This document shows positions 1-8,038 of a DNA stretch of 8,038 nt, one piece after another. The translations under genes were made by a program, and so were the position numbers. This DNA is from Bacillota bacterium (GTDB lineage Bacteria > Bacillota > Clostridia > Christensenellales > Aristaeellaceae): contig JAEXCG010000092.1 of NCBI GenBank assembly GCA_023402355.1, positions 1 through 8,038 of the forward strand, in the 5' to 3' direction. How positions within the stretch are numbered: the first letter of the stretch is position 1; each line of letters begins with the position of its first letter. Below the pieces are notes generated by a model, which saw only the letters and a program-made list of their open reading frames with translations, was not told the DNA's origin and did no database searches.

Positions 1-84
1 CAGCAGTACATGTTCTACTACGCGCGCGGCGAAAAATACGCGCGCGCCGCCGGTGAGGGCGCGCCCCGATCAGAAAATCGATAA
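1..84 (+). CDS. C-terminal end of an unidentified protein (5' end outside window)
   Basis: Reading frame 1 is open from the window edge and ends at a TAA at 82-84. It gives 27 residues beginning QQYMFYYARGEKYARA and ending in a polar tail (GAPRSENR). Codons are GC-rich at third positions, like the neighbouring genes, which supports real coding. The Tyr/Arg/Ala-rich stretch followed by a disordered-looking tail fits the end of a soluble protein, but I do not recognise the family and no domain is visible. It lies on the same strand as hppA, with about 163 bases between, so it is probably a separate transcription unit. Reality of the frame is likely; function is unknown. Confidence 0.45.
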   Translation, partial: QQYMFYYARGEKYARAAGEGAPRSENR

Positions 85-155
85 ATTGCGGTCAAGCGGT
101 TCTTTCCCGCGCGGGTTTGCTTTATGATGTGAGGCGGATGCTCGCGGGTGATGTC

Positions 156-192
156 GGGGGAGACATGCGGCGTACGCCTGCGTGTCTCCCCC
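156..192 (+). other. Strong hairpin upstream of hppA (leader structure or upstream terminator)
   Basis: GGGGGAGACA (156-165) is followed by its exact complement TGTCTCCCCC (183-192). The stem can extend inward by about five more pairs, including two G-U wobbles (T166-G182 through G170-C178), leaving a loop of about seven bases. The downstream bases (TTCTCTAT) are only moderately T-rich, so it is not a textbook intrinsic terminator. It lies about 70 bases after the upstream gene's stop and 55 bases before the hppA start. It may end the upstream transcript or structure the hppA leader. A shorter self-complementary CCCGCGCGGG with a partly T-rich tail lies at 106-115. No convincing -35/-10 pair was found in this gap; TATGAT occurs at 123-128 and 198-203 but lacks a matching -35. 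Confidence 0.55.
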
Positions 193-247
193 TTCTCTAT
201 GATCGCGTCAGCGGCACTTCAAACGCTTAAACGGAGGTGTGCTCCCC

Positions 248-2281
248 ATGCTCTGGCCCATTCTTTCCATCGTCGTCTCCCTCGCCGCGCTCCTCGTCGC
301 CGCCTTTTTCTATCGGTGGGTCAAGGCGCTGCCCGTCGAGGGCGACCGCCTTCATCAGGTCGGCAGGCTCATTCAAAACGGCGCGTTTACGTTTCTGCGC
401 CGGGAATACCGCATCCTCGCAGGCTTTTGCCTGGGCGTGGCGCTGCTGATCTTCCTCGTCTTCCCCGCGCCGCTCTGGCAGGGCGGCAGCCTGAGGCCCA
501 ACCTTTCGATGGCCCTCGCCTACCTGCTGGGCTCCGCGCTCTCCGCCTGCGCGGGCGCGGTGGGCATCAGCATCGCCACGCTGGCCAACGTGCGCGCGGC
601 CACCGCCGCCCGCAAGGGGCTCGCCCCCTCGTTCATGGCGGGCTTTCGCGGCGGCGCGGTGATGGGCCTCGCGGTCGTCGCCACCTCCCTGCTGGGCGCG
701 GCGGCGCTCTACCTCGCCACCCGCAGCACCGACGCGGTGATGGCCTTCAGCTTCGGCGCGAGCTCGCTGGCGCTGTTCGCCAAAGCGGGCGGCGGCATCT
801 TCACCAAGACCGCCGACATCGCGGCCGACCTCACCGGCAAGGTGGAGCTGGGCATCCCGGAGGACGACCCGCGCAACCCCGCCGTCATCGCGGACAACGT
901 CGGGGACAACGTGGGCGACGTCGCGGGCATGGGCGCGGACCTCTTCGACAGCAACGTCGCCTCCATGGCGGCGGCGATGGTCATCGCGCTGCCGCTGGGG
1001 CGCATCGACCTGATCTTCTGCTACGGCGCGCTGGGCCTTCTCGCCTCGATCTTCGGCGTGCTGCTCTGCCGCGTCAAGGAAGGCGGGAACCCCAGCCGCG
1101 CGCTGAACGGCGGCACCTACGTCACCTGCGGCCTATTCGTGCTGCTGACCGGGCTCGCCTCGCTGCTGTGCGGCTACAGCCTGCGCATCTGGGGCGCGGC
1201 GGTCGTGGGCATGGCGGCGGGCGTGCTGATCGGGCTCACCAGCGAGTTCTTCACGGGCGACGACAAGAAGCCCGTGGCCCTCGTGGCGGAGTCGTGCAAG
1301 AGCGGCCCGGCCTTCACCATCCTCTCCGGCTTTTCCTACGGCCTGATCAGCACGCTCCCCTCCATGGCGGGCATCGGGCTTGCGGCGCTGGCCTCCTACA
1401 AGCTGTGCGAGCCGCTCGGCGGCAATTACCCCATGCTGGGCATCGCCATGGCCGCCATCGGCATGCTGGCCATCGTCGGCATGATCATCTCCAGCGACGC
1501 CTACGGCCCCATCGTGGACAACGCGCGCGGCGTGGCGGAGATGGGCGGCCTGGGCGACGAGGTGCTCGCGATCACCGACAAGCTGGACGCCGCCGGGAAC
1601 ACCTCCAAGGCCATCACCAAGGGCTTTGCGATCGGCGCGGCGGGCCTGACGGTCATCGCGCTGCTGGGCGCGTTCAAGGAGACGGTCGAGGCGGCGGGCG
1701 CGCAGGTGACGTTCAACCTGATGAACCCGCTGGTCTTCTTCGGCGCGCTGGTGGGGGCGGCGATCCCGGCGCTGTTTTCCGCCATGCTGATTCTGGGCGT
1801 CAACCGCAACTCGCAGAAGATGGTCGCGGAAATTCACCGCCAGTTTCACACGATCCCGGGCCTGCGCGAGGGGCGGGCGCAGCCGGATTACGGCCGGTGC
1901 ATCGACATCGCGACCGTCGGCGCGATCGCGGAGCTGATCCCGGCGGGCATGATGGCGATCTTCGCGACGCTGGCCGTCGGCTTCATCGGCGGCGTAGAGG
2001 CCGTCGGCGGCTACCTCACCGGCAACATCGTGACCGGCCTGCTGCTGGCGATGCTGATGAGCAACGCGGGCGGCCTTTGGGACAACGCCAAGAAGTACAT
2101 CGAGGCCGGGCACTGCGGCGGCAAGGGCAGCGACGCGCACAAGGCCGCCGTCATCGGAGACACGGTGGGCGATCCCTTCAAGGACACCGCAGGCCCCTCG
2201 CTCAACACGCAAATCACGGTCGTCTCGCTGGTTTCCTCGCTGGCCGCGGCGCTCTTCGCCGCCTCGTCGCTGATTCGCTGA
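248..2281 (+). CDS. hppA: Membrane-bound proton-translocating pyrophosphatase, K+-independent type
   Basis: This integral membrane enzyme hydrolyses cytoplasmic pyrophosphate and uses the energy to pump ions out of the cell, helping to build the membrane gradient. The ATG at 248 is preferred because GGAGG (233-237) lies 10 bases upstream; the GTG at 239 touches that site. The 677-aa product has the usual length for the family. Hallmark substrate and Mg2+-binding motifs are intact: the TKTADIAADLTGKVE region (about 186-200), DNVGDNVGDVAGMGADLFD (216-234), DAYGPIVDNARG (418-428) and GDTVGDPFKDTAGPSLN (637-653). Many hydrophobic helices lie between them, consistent with about 16 membrane spans. 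In the GNTSKAITKG segment (450-459), Lys454 and Thr457 occupy the positions that in this family separate K+-independent enzymes (Lys, Thr) from K+-dependent ones (Ala, Gly/Ala). Known Na+-pumping members are K+-dependent, so H+ pumping is inferred. Monocistronic, with its own terminator. Confidence 0.96.
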   Translation: MLWPILSIVVSLAALLVAAFFYRWVKALPVEGDRLHQVGRLIQNGAFTFLRREYRILAGFCLGVALLIFLVFPAPLWQGGSLRPNLSMALAYLLGSALSACAGAVGISIATLANVRAATAARKGLAPSFMAGFRGGAVMGLAVVATSLLGAAALYLATRSTDAVMAFSFGASSLALFAKAGGGIFTKTADIAADLTGKVELGIPEDDPRNPAVIADNVGDNVGDVAGMGADLFDSNVASMAAAMVIALPLGRIDLIFCYGALGLLASIFGVLLCRVKEGGNPSRALNGGTYVTCGLFVLLTGLASLLCGYSLRIWGAAVVGMAAGVLIGLTSEFFTGDDKKPVALVAESCKSGPAFTILSGFSYGLISTLPSMAGIGLAALASYKLCEPLGGNYPMLGIAMAAIGMLAIVGMIISSDAYGPIVDNARGVAEMGGLGDEVLAITDKLDAAGNTSKAITKGFAIGAAGLTVIALLGAFKETVEAAGAQVTFNLMNPLVFFGALVGAAIPALFSAMLILGVNRNSQKMVAEIHRQFHTIPGLREGRAQPDYGRCIDIATVGAIAELIPAGMMAIFATLAVGFIGGVEAVGGYLTGNIVTGLLLAMLMSNAGGLWDNAKKYIEAGHCGGKGSDAHKAAVIGDTVGDPFKDTAGPSLNTQITVVSLVSSLAAALFAASSLIR

Positions 2282-2327
2282 CGCACAGGCCGAAGCGCCC
2301 CCCGAACCGGCGCAGCCCATAGCCACA

Positions 2328-2366
2328 GGCAGCCCCGGACAGGCGGTGTCCGGGGCTGCTGCTTTT
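2328..2366 (+). terminator. Rho-independent terminator after hppA
   Basis: GCAGCCCCGGACA (2329-2341) and TGTCCGGGGCTGC (2347-2359) form a perfect 13-bp stem closed by a GGCGG loop. A TGCTTTT tail follows. It lies 47 bases after the hppA stop and before the PadR promoter, isolating the two units. Confidence 0.93.
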
Positions 2367-2404
2367 CGCGCAATACAGACTGCAAAAAGCATTTTATTGG
2401 GGGC

Positions 2405-2432
2405 TTGACAAATAGTCAGCGCTGAGTATAAT
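2405..2432 (+). promoter_or_regulatory. Consensus sigma-A-type promoter of the padR-methyltransferase unit
   Basis: TTGACA (2405-2410) and TATAAT (2427-2432) both match the consensus exactly, with a 16-bp spacer. Transcription should start near 2439-2441, giving a leader of only about 25 bases before the padR start. Such a strong promoter implies tight repression by the overlapping palindromes. Confidence 0.9.
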
Positions 2433-2447
2433 AGTCAGTACTGACTA
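2413..2447 (+). promoter_or_regulatory. Two tandem palindromic operators, probably for the PadR repressor
   Basis: TAGTCAGTACTGACTA (2432-2447) is a perfect 16-bp palindrome beginning at the last base of the -10 box. TAGTCAGCGCTGAGTA (2413-2428) is a second copy with one mismatch in its symmetry, filling the spacer between -35 and -10. Their centres are 19 bp apart. A regulator bound here would block RNA polymerase directly. The adjacent padR gene is the obvious candidate, giving autoregulation. The sequence does not resemble the ATGT-N8-ACAT site described for classical PadR of phenolic-acid metabolism. The palindromes are seen directly; assignment to this PadR is inference. Confidence 0.8.
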
Positions 2448-2464
2448 CAAAGGAGGGCGGAGAG

Positions 2465-3022
2465 ATGATTCCCCTGTACATCCTGGGCATGCTGCTGCGA
2501 TACGGCCCGCAGCACGGCTATCAGATCAAAAAGCTGCTCGCGGAGCAGCTGGCGGACTTTACGGACATCAAGCTGCCGACGATCTACTATCACCTGGAAA
2601 AGATGGAGGCCTCCGGCCTCATCACCGCCGAGCAGGTGAAGGAGGGCGTGCGTCCGGAAAAACGGGTGTACGCCGTGAGCGGCGCGGGCCGTGACGCCTT
2701 TGCGCGGCTGCTCGCGCAGACGCTGGACATGAACTACCGCCCGACGTTTGAGGCGGATTCGGCGCTCTTCTTCTCGGACAGCCTCGACGGCGCAGCGCTT
2801 GTGCGCGCGCTGCGGGCGCATGCGCAGCGGCTCGAGGCGTCGCTCGCGCGCATCGCCGCCCACCGGGCCGAGGTCGTATCGCCGCTGCCGCCGGACATGC
2901 GCACGGCGGCGGACCTCATCTTCGAGCACCACGCGCTGCACTATCAGGCGGAGCTGCGGTGGGCGCAGGAATCCATACAGAGATTGGAGGAGACGAAGCA
3001 TGACGAAACCCAGGGTCATTGA
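2465..3022 (+). CDS. PadR-family transcriptional repressor
   Basis: This 185-aa protein has the PadR winged-helix domain at about residues 1-85: an IPLYILGMLLRYGPQHGYQI first helix region, LPTIYYHLEKMEASGLI as the recognition helix region (37-53), and a basic wing ending in KRVYAVSGAGRDAF (66-79). Residues about 95-175 form a helical, Glu/Arg/Leu-rich C-terminal part resembling the dimerising coiled coil of PadR subfamily members with the longer C-terminus. The ATG at 2465 has AGGAGG (2451-2456) eight bases upstream. Proteins of this family are usually dimeric repressors released by small ligands, and often control an adjacent transporter or detoxification gene. Its 3' end overlaps the methyltransferase gene by 23 bases, so the two are cotranscribed. 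The ligand is unknown. Confidence 0.93.
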   Translation: MIPLYILGMLLRYGPQHGYQIKKLLAEQLADFTDIKLPTIYYHLEKMEASGLITAEQVKEGVRPEKRVYAVSGAGRDAFARLLAQTLDMNYRPTFEADSALFFSDSLDGAALVRALRAHAQRLEASLARIAAHRAEVVSPLPPDMRTAADLIFEHHALHYQAELRWAQESIQRLEETKHDETQGH

Positions 3023-3656
3023 GACGAACGAGGGCATTCAGAGCGAGATCACGGCGGCCACATTCGACGTATTCGCGCGCTTCATGCGGGACAAGGGCTG
3101 GAACGGGGTGGACAGCATGGTCGCCTCGGGCATCGCGGGCGGCGACATCCTCGAAATCGGGCCCGGCCCCGGCTACGTCGGGCTGGAGCTGTGCAGGAAG
3201 GTGCGCGCCCGCTCCCTCACCGGCTGCGAAATCAGCCCGGCCATGCTGCGCCTGGCGGAAAAGAACGCGGCGGGCTGCGGCTTCCCCGCCTCCTACGTGC
3301 AGGCCAACGCCATGCGGATGCCCTTCGCGGACGCCGCGTTTGACTGCGTCATCTCCAACGGCTCGCTGCACGAATGGGAAGAGCCGGAGCGCGTCTTTGA
3401 CGAAGTTCACCGCGTGCTGCGGCCCGGCGGCCGCTTCTGCATCACCGACCTGCGCCGGGACGCGGCGCTGTGGAAGAAGGCGATGGTCTACCTGAGCACG
3501 CGGCCCAAGGAGATGCGGCCCGGGCTGATGACCTCGCTCCACGCCGCCTACACGAAGGAGGAAATCGAGGGCATCCTGCGCCGCTCGGCGCTCGCGGGCG
3601 CGGCCGTCAAGGAGGAATTCTTCGGGCTGTGCATCAGCGGCGCGAAGGACAGCTAA
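3000..3656 (+). CDS. Class I SAM-dependent methyltransferase (UbiE/Methyltransf_11-like)
   Basis: The 218-aa product has a Rossmann-fold methyltransferase core. Motif I is DILEIGPGPGYVG (49-61). An acidic residue after the second strand (Glu77 in CEIS) should contact the SAM ribose. NAMRMPF (103-109), FDCVISNGSLHEW (114-126) and VLRPGGRF (139-146) match the later motifs of the Methyltransf_11 type. The frame is open upstream to about 2748, but the start is taken as ATG 3000 because GGAGG (2986-2990) is nine bases before it and upstream sequence is padR coding. It is cytosolic, with no signal or membrane segment. The closest general likeness is to small-molecule methyltransferases; the substrate cannot be deduced. 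Its PadR partner suggests ligand-induced expression, for example to modify a toxic compound. That role is inference. Confidence 0.9.
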   Translation: MTKPRVIETNEGIQSEITAATFDVFARFMRDKGWNGVDSMVASGIAGGDILEIGPGPGYVGLELCRKVRARSLTGCEISPAMLRLAEKNAAGCGFPASYVQANAMRMPFADAAFDCVISNGSLHEWEEPERVFDEVHRVLRPGGRFCITDLRRDAALWKKAMVYLSTRPKEMRPGLMTSLHAAYTKEEIEGILRRSALAGAAVKEEFFGLCISGAKDS

Positions 3657-3662
3657 AACAAA

Positions 3663-3701
3663 AGAGGGCATGACGGGTTGAAAAGCTCCGTCACGCCCTC
3701 T
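3663..3701. terminator. Bidirectional intrinsic terminator between convergent units
   Basis: AGAGGGC-A-TGACGG (3663-3676) pairs with CCGTCA-C-GCCCTCT (3688-3701), giving 13 pairs around one internal A/C position. Read on the - strand that position becomes a G-U wobble, so the stem is continuous for - strand RNA. The - strand tail is TTTTGTTTT (3663 downward), better than the + strand tail (CCTTTATCC). It therefore seems tuned for the - strand operon, whose last stop codon is three bases away, while also ending the methyltransferase transcript. Confidence 0.85.
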
Positions 3702-3704
3702 CCT

Positions 3705-3935
3705 TTATCCCCTCAGCCGCGCGATCAGCGCGCGCTTCCACCTGCACGCCGGGATATCCCCGCCCCCGTGCCCGCGCCGGTAGAGGCCCACGAGCATCAG
3801 CACGAGGTAAAGCCCCGCCGCCATGCCATTGATGAAGCAGGCCGCGTCGCCCTCGATCCCCCGCGTCAGAAAGTACACGATGCAAAAAAGCGCGCCTGCG
3901 CGCAAAAAACCGTTCGTATCCGCACGTTTGCACAT
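3705..3935 (-). CDS. Small two-helix membrane protein, unknown function
   Basis: This 76-aa protein starts at ATG 3935, with AGGAGG (complement of 3943-3948) seven bases upstream; an in-frame GTG two codons earlier is less well placed. The frame stays open further upstream to 4211, but that stretch is the antisense-free shadow of the preceding gene. Two hydrophobic segments are visible, about 13-24 (AGALFCIVYFLT) and 35-52 (INGMAAGLYLVLMLVGLY), followed by a basic Arg/Gly-rich tail likely in the cytoplasm. I do not recognise a named family. It is the last gene of the Xre operon, its ribosome site overlapping the stop codon of the 150-aa membrane protein, so the two products are probably translated in step and may act together. 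Confidence 0.75.
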   Translation of the reverse strand: MCKRADTNGFLRAGALFCIVYFLTRGIEGDAACFINGMAAGLYLVLMLVGLYRRGHGGGDIPACRWKRALIARLRG

Positions 3936-3946
3936 GTTCACCCCTC

Positions 3947-4399
3947 CTAAAAGCGGTTCCTGTAGTAGACCTTGAAGCTCGCCTTGAGCAGCGCCATGCC
4001 GACGAGCGTCAGGATCAGCGTCGAGGAGACGACCAGATTGAAGTAGCCCGCGATGCAGCCCGCCGCGCCGACGACGCCCATGGCGAGATTGTAGGCGAAG
4101 CCGCCCATCTTGTCGAGGATGAAGCGGCGGCGCTCGTCGTTTTCCTGCACGTACAGCCTGCGGCGCGCGTCCTCGCTCCGCAGGGCGCGCAGGGCGACGA
4201 TCAACTGCCACACCAGCAGGAGGCTCAGCCCCGCGAACATGCCGGATTGAAACCCGCGCACCATGCCCAGGGTGTGCTCGTCCACGCCCGGCATCTCGGT
4301 GCGAAACAGCGGCACGATGGCGGAGGCCGCCACGAAGAGTACGAGCAGCGCGGCGTAGAGCGCCACGCGGCGCTTCAGGGTGCTTACGAATGCTTCCAT
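3947..4399 (-). CDS. Four-helix membrane protein with a YVQENDERR motif
   Basis: This 150-aa protein has four hydrophobic segments at about 12-32, 52-71, 102-121 and 123-140. A charged loop between the second and third contains RRRLYVQENDERRRFILDKMG (80-99). That kind of Y(V/I)xExDER loop recurs in small DUF-type membrane proteins of Firmicutes that sit beside one-domain Xre regulators (DUF2178/DUF6442-like). This assignment is from memory and tentative. The ATG at 4399 has GGAGG (complement of 4409-4413) nine bases upstream, inside the end of the regulator gene. Only one base separates it from the regulator's stop, indicating translational coupling. No catalytic residues are visible. Function is unknown; a sensory or envelope role linked to the regulator is inference. 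Confidence 0.82.
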   Translation of the reverse strand: MEAFVSTLKRRVALYAALLVLFVAASAIVPLFRTEMPGVDEHTLGMVRGFQSGMFAGLSLLLVWQLIVALRALRSEDARRRLYVQENDERRRFILDKMGGFAYNLAMGVVGAAGCIAGYFNLVVSSTLILTLVGMALLKASFKVYYRNRF

Positions 4400-4400
4400 C

Positions 4401-4607
4401 TCAAAAATCCTCCACTTCCGAAAAGTCGAATACCTCTTCGATCGTCAGATTAAAACGGCGAGCGATCTTATAGGCCAGCACCAGAGAGGCGGTGTACTTC
4501 CCGCACTCCAGCGAGGTGATCGTCTGCCTCGTGACGCCCACGGCCTGGGCCAGCTCCTCCTGCGAAAGCTTTTCCTTCTTCCGCAGCTCGGGGATGCGCG
4601 TCTTCAT
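4401..4607 (-). CDS. Xre/Cro-C1-type helix-turn-helix regulator
   Basis: This 68-aa protein is almost entirely a single HTH_3 domain. Residues 4-58 carry RIPELRKKEKLSQEELAQAVGVTRQTITSLECGKYTASLVLAYKIARRFNLTIEEVF; the turn and recognition helix lie at about 15-35 (SQEELAQAVGVTRQTITSLE). The C-terminus is acidic (DFSEVEDF). Length and sequence match the short YozG/YvaO-like Xre group that usually heads operons with small membrane proteins. The ATG at 4607 has AGGAGG (complement of 4615-4620) seven bases before it. It probably represses its own promoter through the three repeats there. No ligand or sensor domain is present, so any signal must come from a partner, perhaps the membrane proteins downstream. 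Confidence 0.92.
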   Translation of the reverse strand: MKTRIPELRKKEKLSQEELAQAVGVTRQTITSLECGKYTASLVLAYKIARRFNLTIEEVFDFSEVEDF

Positions 4608-7600
4608 CCGTGCCCCTCCTTTTTTTGCAATGCATGCTTTGCATTTTTAGTATAGCTCGCTTTGCAATTTATGTCAAGCGTGCTTTGCAAATTTTCCAGT
4701 CTCAAAATTTCGCCCGCCGGATTGTGAACTCTTTGTGTACTTTTCGCCCGCCCCTTGACGCCCCGAATGGATTGTGCTAAATTAGTTAGCGTGCTAATTA
4801 AAATTGCACGACAAGGAGAGGTTCCGATGGAACAATACCCGCACATCAGCCTGATGATCAAGATTCTGCACCACGCGTTCGCGCGCAGGCTGAACCACAA
4901 CATGGAGGAAGTCGGCCTGACGAAGGCCCAGTGCGACGTGCTGGGCTATCTGCACCGTCATGCGGACGAACCCGTCTACCCCATCGACCTGGAGCGCGAG
5001 CTGCACCTCAAGCGCCCGACGGTGACGGGGCTCGTCAAGCGCCTGGAGGAAAAAGACTTCGTGCGCTGCGTGCCCAGCCCCGCCGACAAGCGCTACAAGG
5101 AGCTGCACCTTACGGAAAAGAGCCATGCGCACCACGCGCAGGTGATGCGCTTCATCGAGGAGCAGGAGGAAATCCTGCTGCGCGGGCTGGACGGGGCCGA
5201 CCGGGAGACGCTCCGTCACCTGCTCACGGTCATGCTGCATAACATGCAGGCGGAGTAATTTTTTCCTCAAATGATTAGCATGCTACGTATTTTAGGAGGG
5301 TTCTATGGTCAAAACGCTGCTGGCACAAGTCAAGGAATACAAGAAAGCCTCCCTTGTGACGCCGGTTTTCATGGTGCTCGAGGTGCTCATGGAAATCCTG
5401 ATCCCCACGCTGATGGCGCTGCTGATCGACAACGGCGTAAACAAGGGCAACGTGCGCTACGTGTGCATCGTGGGCGGCATCATGGTCGTGATGGCCGTGC
5501 TGTCGCTGGTGTTCGGCGTGCTCGCGGGGCGCTACGCCGCCAAGGCGAGCTCGGGCTTTGCGCGGAACCTGCGCAAGGGCATGTTTGAAAACATCCAGTC
5601 CTTTTCCTTTCAGAACATCGACAAGTATTCGACCGCGGGCCTCGTCACCCGCATGACGACGGACGTAACGAACCTGCAAAATTCCTATCAGATGATCCTG
5701 CGCATGTGCTTTCGCGCGCCGATCACGATGATCCTCGCCTTCGCGATGTGCGTTCGCATCAGCCCGCGCCTTTCGATGATCTTCGTGGTGGCCATCGCCT
5801 TTCTGGCGGTCTGCCTGTACTTCATCATCGGGCGTTCGCACTCGCTCTTCCGCCAGATGTTCAAGAAGTACGACGCGCTCAACGCCAGCGTGCAGGAGAA
5901 CGTCAGCGCCATCCGCGTGGTGAAGGCCTACGTGCGCGAGGACCACGAAAACGGCAAGTTCGACCGCGCCTGCGGCGACGTGTACGACCTGTCGGTCGGC
6001 GCGGAAAAGCTGCTGGTGCTCAACAGCCCGCTGATGCAGTTCACGGTGTACACCTGCATCCTGCTCATCTCGTGGATGGGCGCGCACATGATCGTCGGCG
6101 GCACGCTCACCACGGGCGAATTGATGAGCCTTTTCACCTACACGATGAACATCCTGATGAGCCTGATGATGGTCTCGATGATCTTCGTCATGCTGGCGAT
6201 GTCCCGCGCCTCCGGCGACCGCGTGGCGGAGGTGCTGAATGAGCAATCCAACCTCACGAACCCGCAGGACCCGGTCCTTCAGGTGAAGGACGGCTCCATC
6301 GAGTTTGACCACGTCCGCTTTTCCTACAAGCGGGAGGGCAGGCCGATCTTCGACGACCTCTCGTTCTCCATACGCTCCGGCCAGACGGTGGGCATTCTGG
6401 GCGGCACGGGCAGCGCGAAGTCCACGCTGGTACAGCTCATCCCCCGGCTCTACGACGTCGCCGCGGGCAGCGTCCGCGTCGGCGGGCTGGACGTGCGCAG
6501 GTACGACATCGAGACGCTGCGCAGAGAAGTGGCGATGGTGCTGCAAAAGAACGTGCTCTTCTCCGGCACGATTAAGGAAAACCTGCGCTGGGGCGACAAG
6601 GACGCCTCGGACGAGGAGATCGAACGCGTCTGCCGCCTCGCGCAGGCCGACGAATTCATAAAGACCTTCCCGGACCAGTACGACACCCACATCGAGCAGG
6701 GCGGCACGAACGTCTCCGGCGGGCAGAAGCAGCGCCTGTGCATCGCCCGCGCGCTGCTGTGCAAGCCGAAAATCCTGATCCTGGACGACTCCACCAGCGC
6801 CGTGGACACGCGCACCGACAGCCTCATCCGCGAGGCGCTGCGCACGGAGCTGCCGGGCACGACGAAGATCATCATCGCCCAGCGCATCGCCTCCGTGATG
6901 GACGCCGACCAGATTATCGTCCTGAACGACGGGCGCATCGAGGACATGGGCTCGCACGAGGAGCTCATGCGCACGAGCGAGATTTACAGGGACGTCTACG
7001 AATCGCAGATGAAGGGCATCGAGGCTGGCCCGGCCGGGGCGGCCGGAGACGAAGCGACGGAAGGGGGCGATCTGCAATGATGGGACCTCGCAAGGGCCCG
7101 CGCGGGCCGCGTCCGAAGGTTGAAAATCCGAGCCGCATCCTAAAGCGCCTGTTCTCCATCCTCTTTGCGCACTACAAGCTGCAATGCTTCCTCGTGCTGC
7201 TGCTGATCGCCGCGGGCTCGCTGGCGAACGTGGCGGGCAACCTCTTCCTCAAGACGCTGATCGACAGCTACATCACCCCGTTCCTTTCGCAGGCCGCGCC
7301 GAACTTCGCGCCGCTGCTGCGCGCGCTGCTCATCATGGCCTGCATCTACTACCTGGGCGCGCTGTCGACCTACGGCTACAACCGCATCATGGTCAGCGTC
7401 ACGCAGGGCACCATGCGCAACATCCGCGAGGACCTGTTCCGCCACATGGAAAGCCTGCCCATCCGCTACTTCGACACGCATTCCCACGGCGACATCATGT
7501 CCATCTACACCAACGACATCGACACCCTGCGCCAGATGATCAGCCAGAGCCTGCCGCAGCTCGTCTCCTCCGTCATCACGGTGGTGAGCGTCTTCGTCTC

Positions 7601-8038
7601 GATGATCGCGCTGAACATTCCGCTGACGATCGTGATGCTTTTGATGGTGGCGATCATGATCCGCGTGACGGGCTTCGTCACGGGCAAGTCGGGCCGCTAC
7701 TTCGTCGACCAGCAGAAGAACCTCGGCGCGGTGAACGGCTACATCGAGGAGATGATGGAGGGCCAGAAGGTCGTCAAGGTCTTCTGCCACGAGGACGCGA
7801 GCATCGAGCAGTTTAACGAGCTGAACGACGCCCTCTTTGAGAGCGCGGACAACGCCAACCGCTACGCGAACATCCTCGGCCCGATCAACAACAACCTGGG
7901 CCACATCAGCTACGTCGTCACCGCCATGCTCGGCTCCGTGCTCGCCATCTTCGGCGTGGGCGGCTTCACGCTGGGCGGGCTGGCCGCGTTCCTGCAATTC
8001 AACCGCAGCTTCGTGCAGCCGATCTCGCAGATATCCCA

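Overview
The window looks like chromosomal DNA from a GC-rich member of the Firmicutes, probably a Clostridia-type anaerobe. This is an inference. It rests on strong AGGAGG-type ribosome binding sites before nearly every gene, AT-rich promoters with textbook TTGACA/TATAAT elements standing out against GC-rich coding DNA, small one-domain Xre regulators, and a regulator plus paired half-transporter layout. No mobile elements, rRNA, tRNA or CRISPR arrays were seen. Coding density is high and no gene-free stretch exceeds 300 bases.

Layout: (1) 1-84 is the last 27 codons of an unidentified + strand gene. (2) 85-247 is a gap with a strong hairpin. (3) 248-2281 is hppA, a complete membrane ion-pumping pyrophosphatase whose signature residues predict the K+-independent, proton-pumping class. 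It ends in a near-perfect intrinsic terminator. (4) 2405-3656 is an autonomous two-gene unit: a consensus promoter overlaid by two tandem palindromes, a PadR-family repressor, and an overlapping class I SAM methyltransferase. (5) 3663-3701 is a hairpin that can serve as terminator for converging transcripts. (6) 4677-3705 on the - strand is a three-gene unit: a 68-aa Xre regulator, a 150-aa four-helix membrane protein and a 76-aa two-helix membrane protein. Its consensus promoter carries three direct repeats spaced exactly 23 bp. (7) 4755-8038 is a MarR-type repressor followed by two ABC half-exporters, the second cut by the window end. Near-identical MarR-type palindromes lie at the marR promoter and again in front of the first transporter gene.

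The common theme is three back-to-back self-regulated modules (PadR, Xre, MarR), each with its own recognisable operator next to its effector genes. The MarR-ABC module is most likely an inducible heterodimeric drug or toxic-compound exporter. The first half carries the degenerate ATP site typical of BmrC/TM287-like subunits, with Asp in place of the catalytic Glu and Gln in place of the switch His. The PadR-methyltransferase module may be a small-molecule response unit, but its substrate cannot be read from sequence. I saw no clearly new large system. The least-described parts are the small Xre/membrane-protein operon and the operator architectures.
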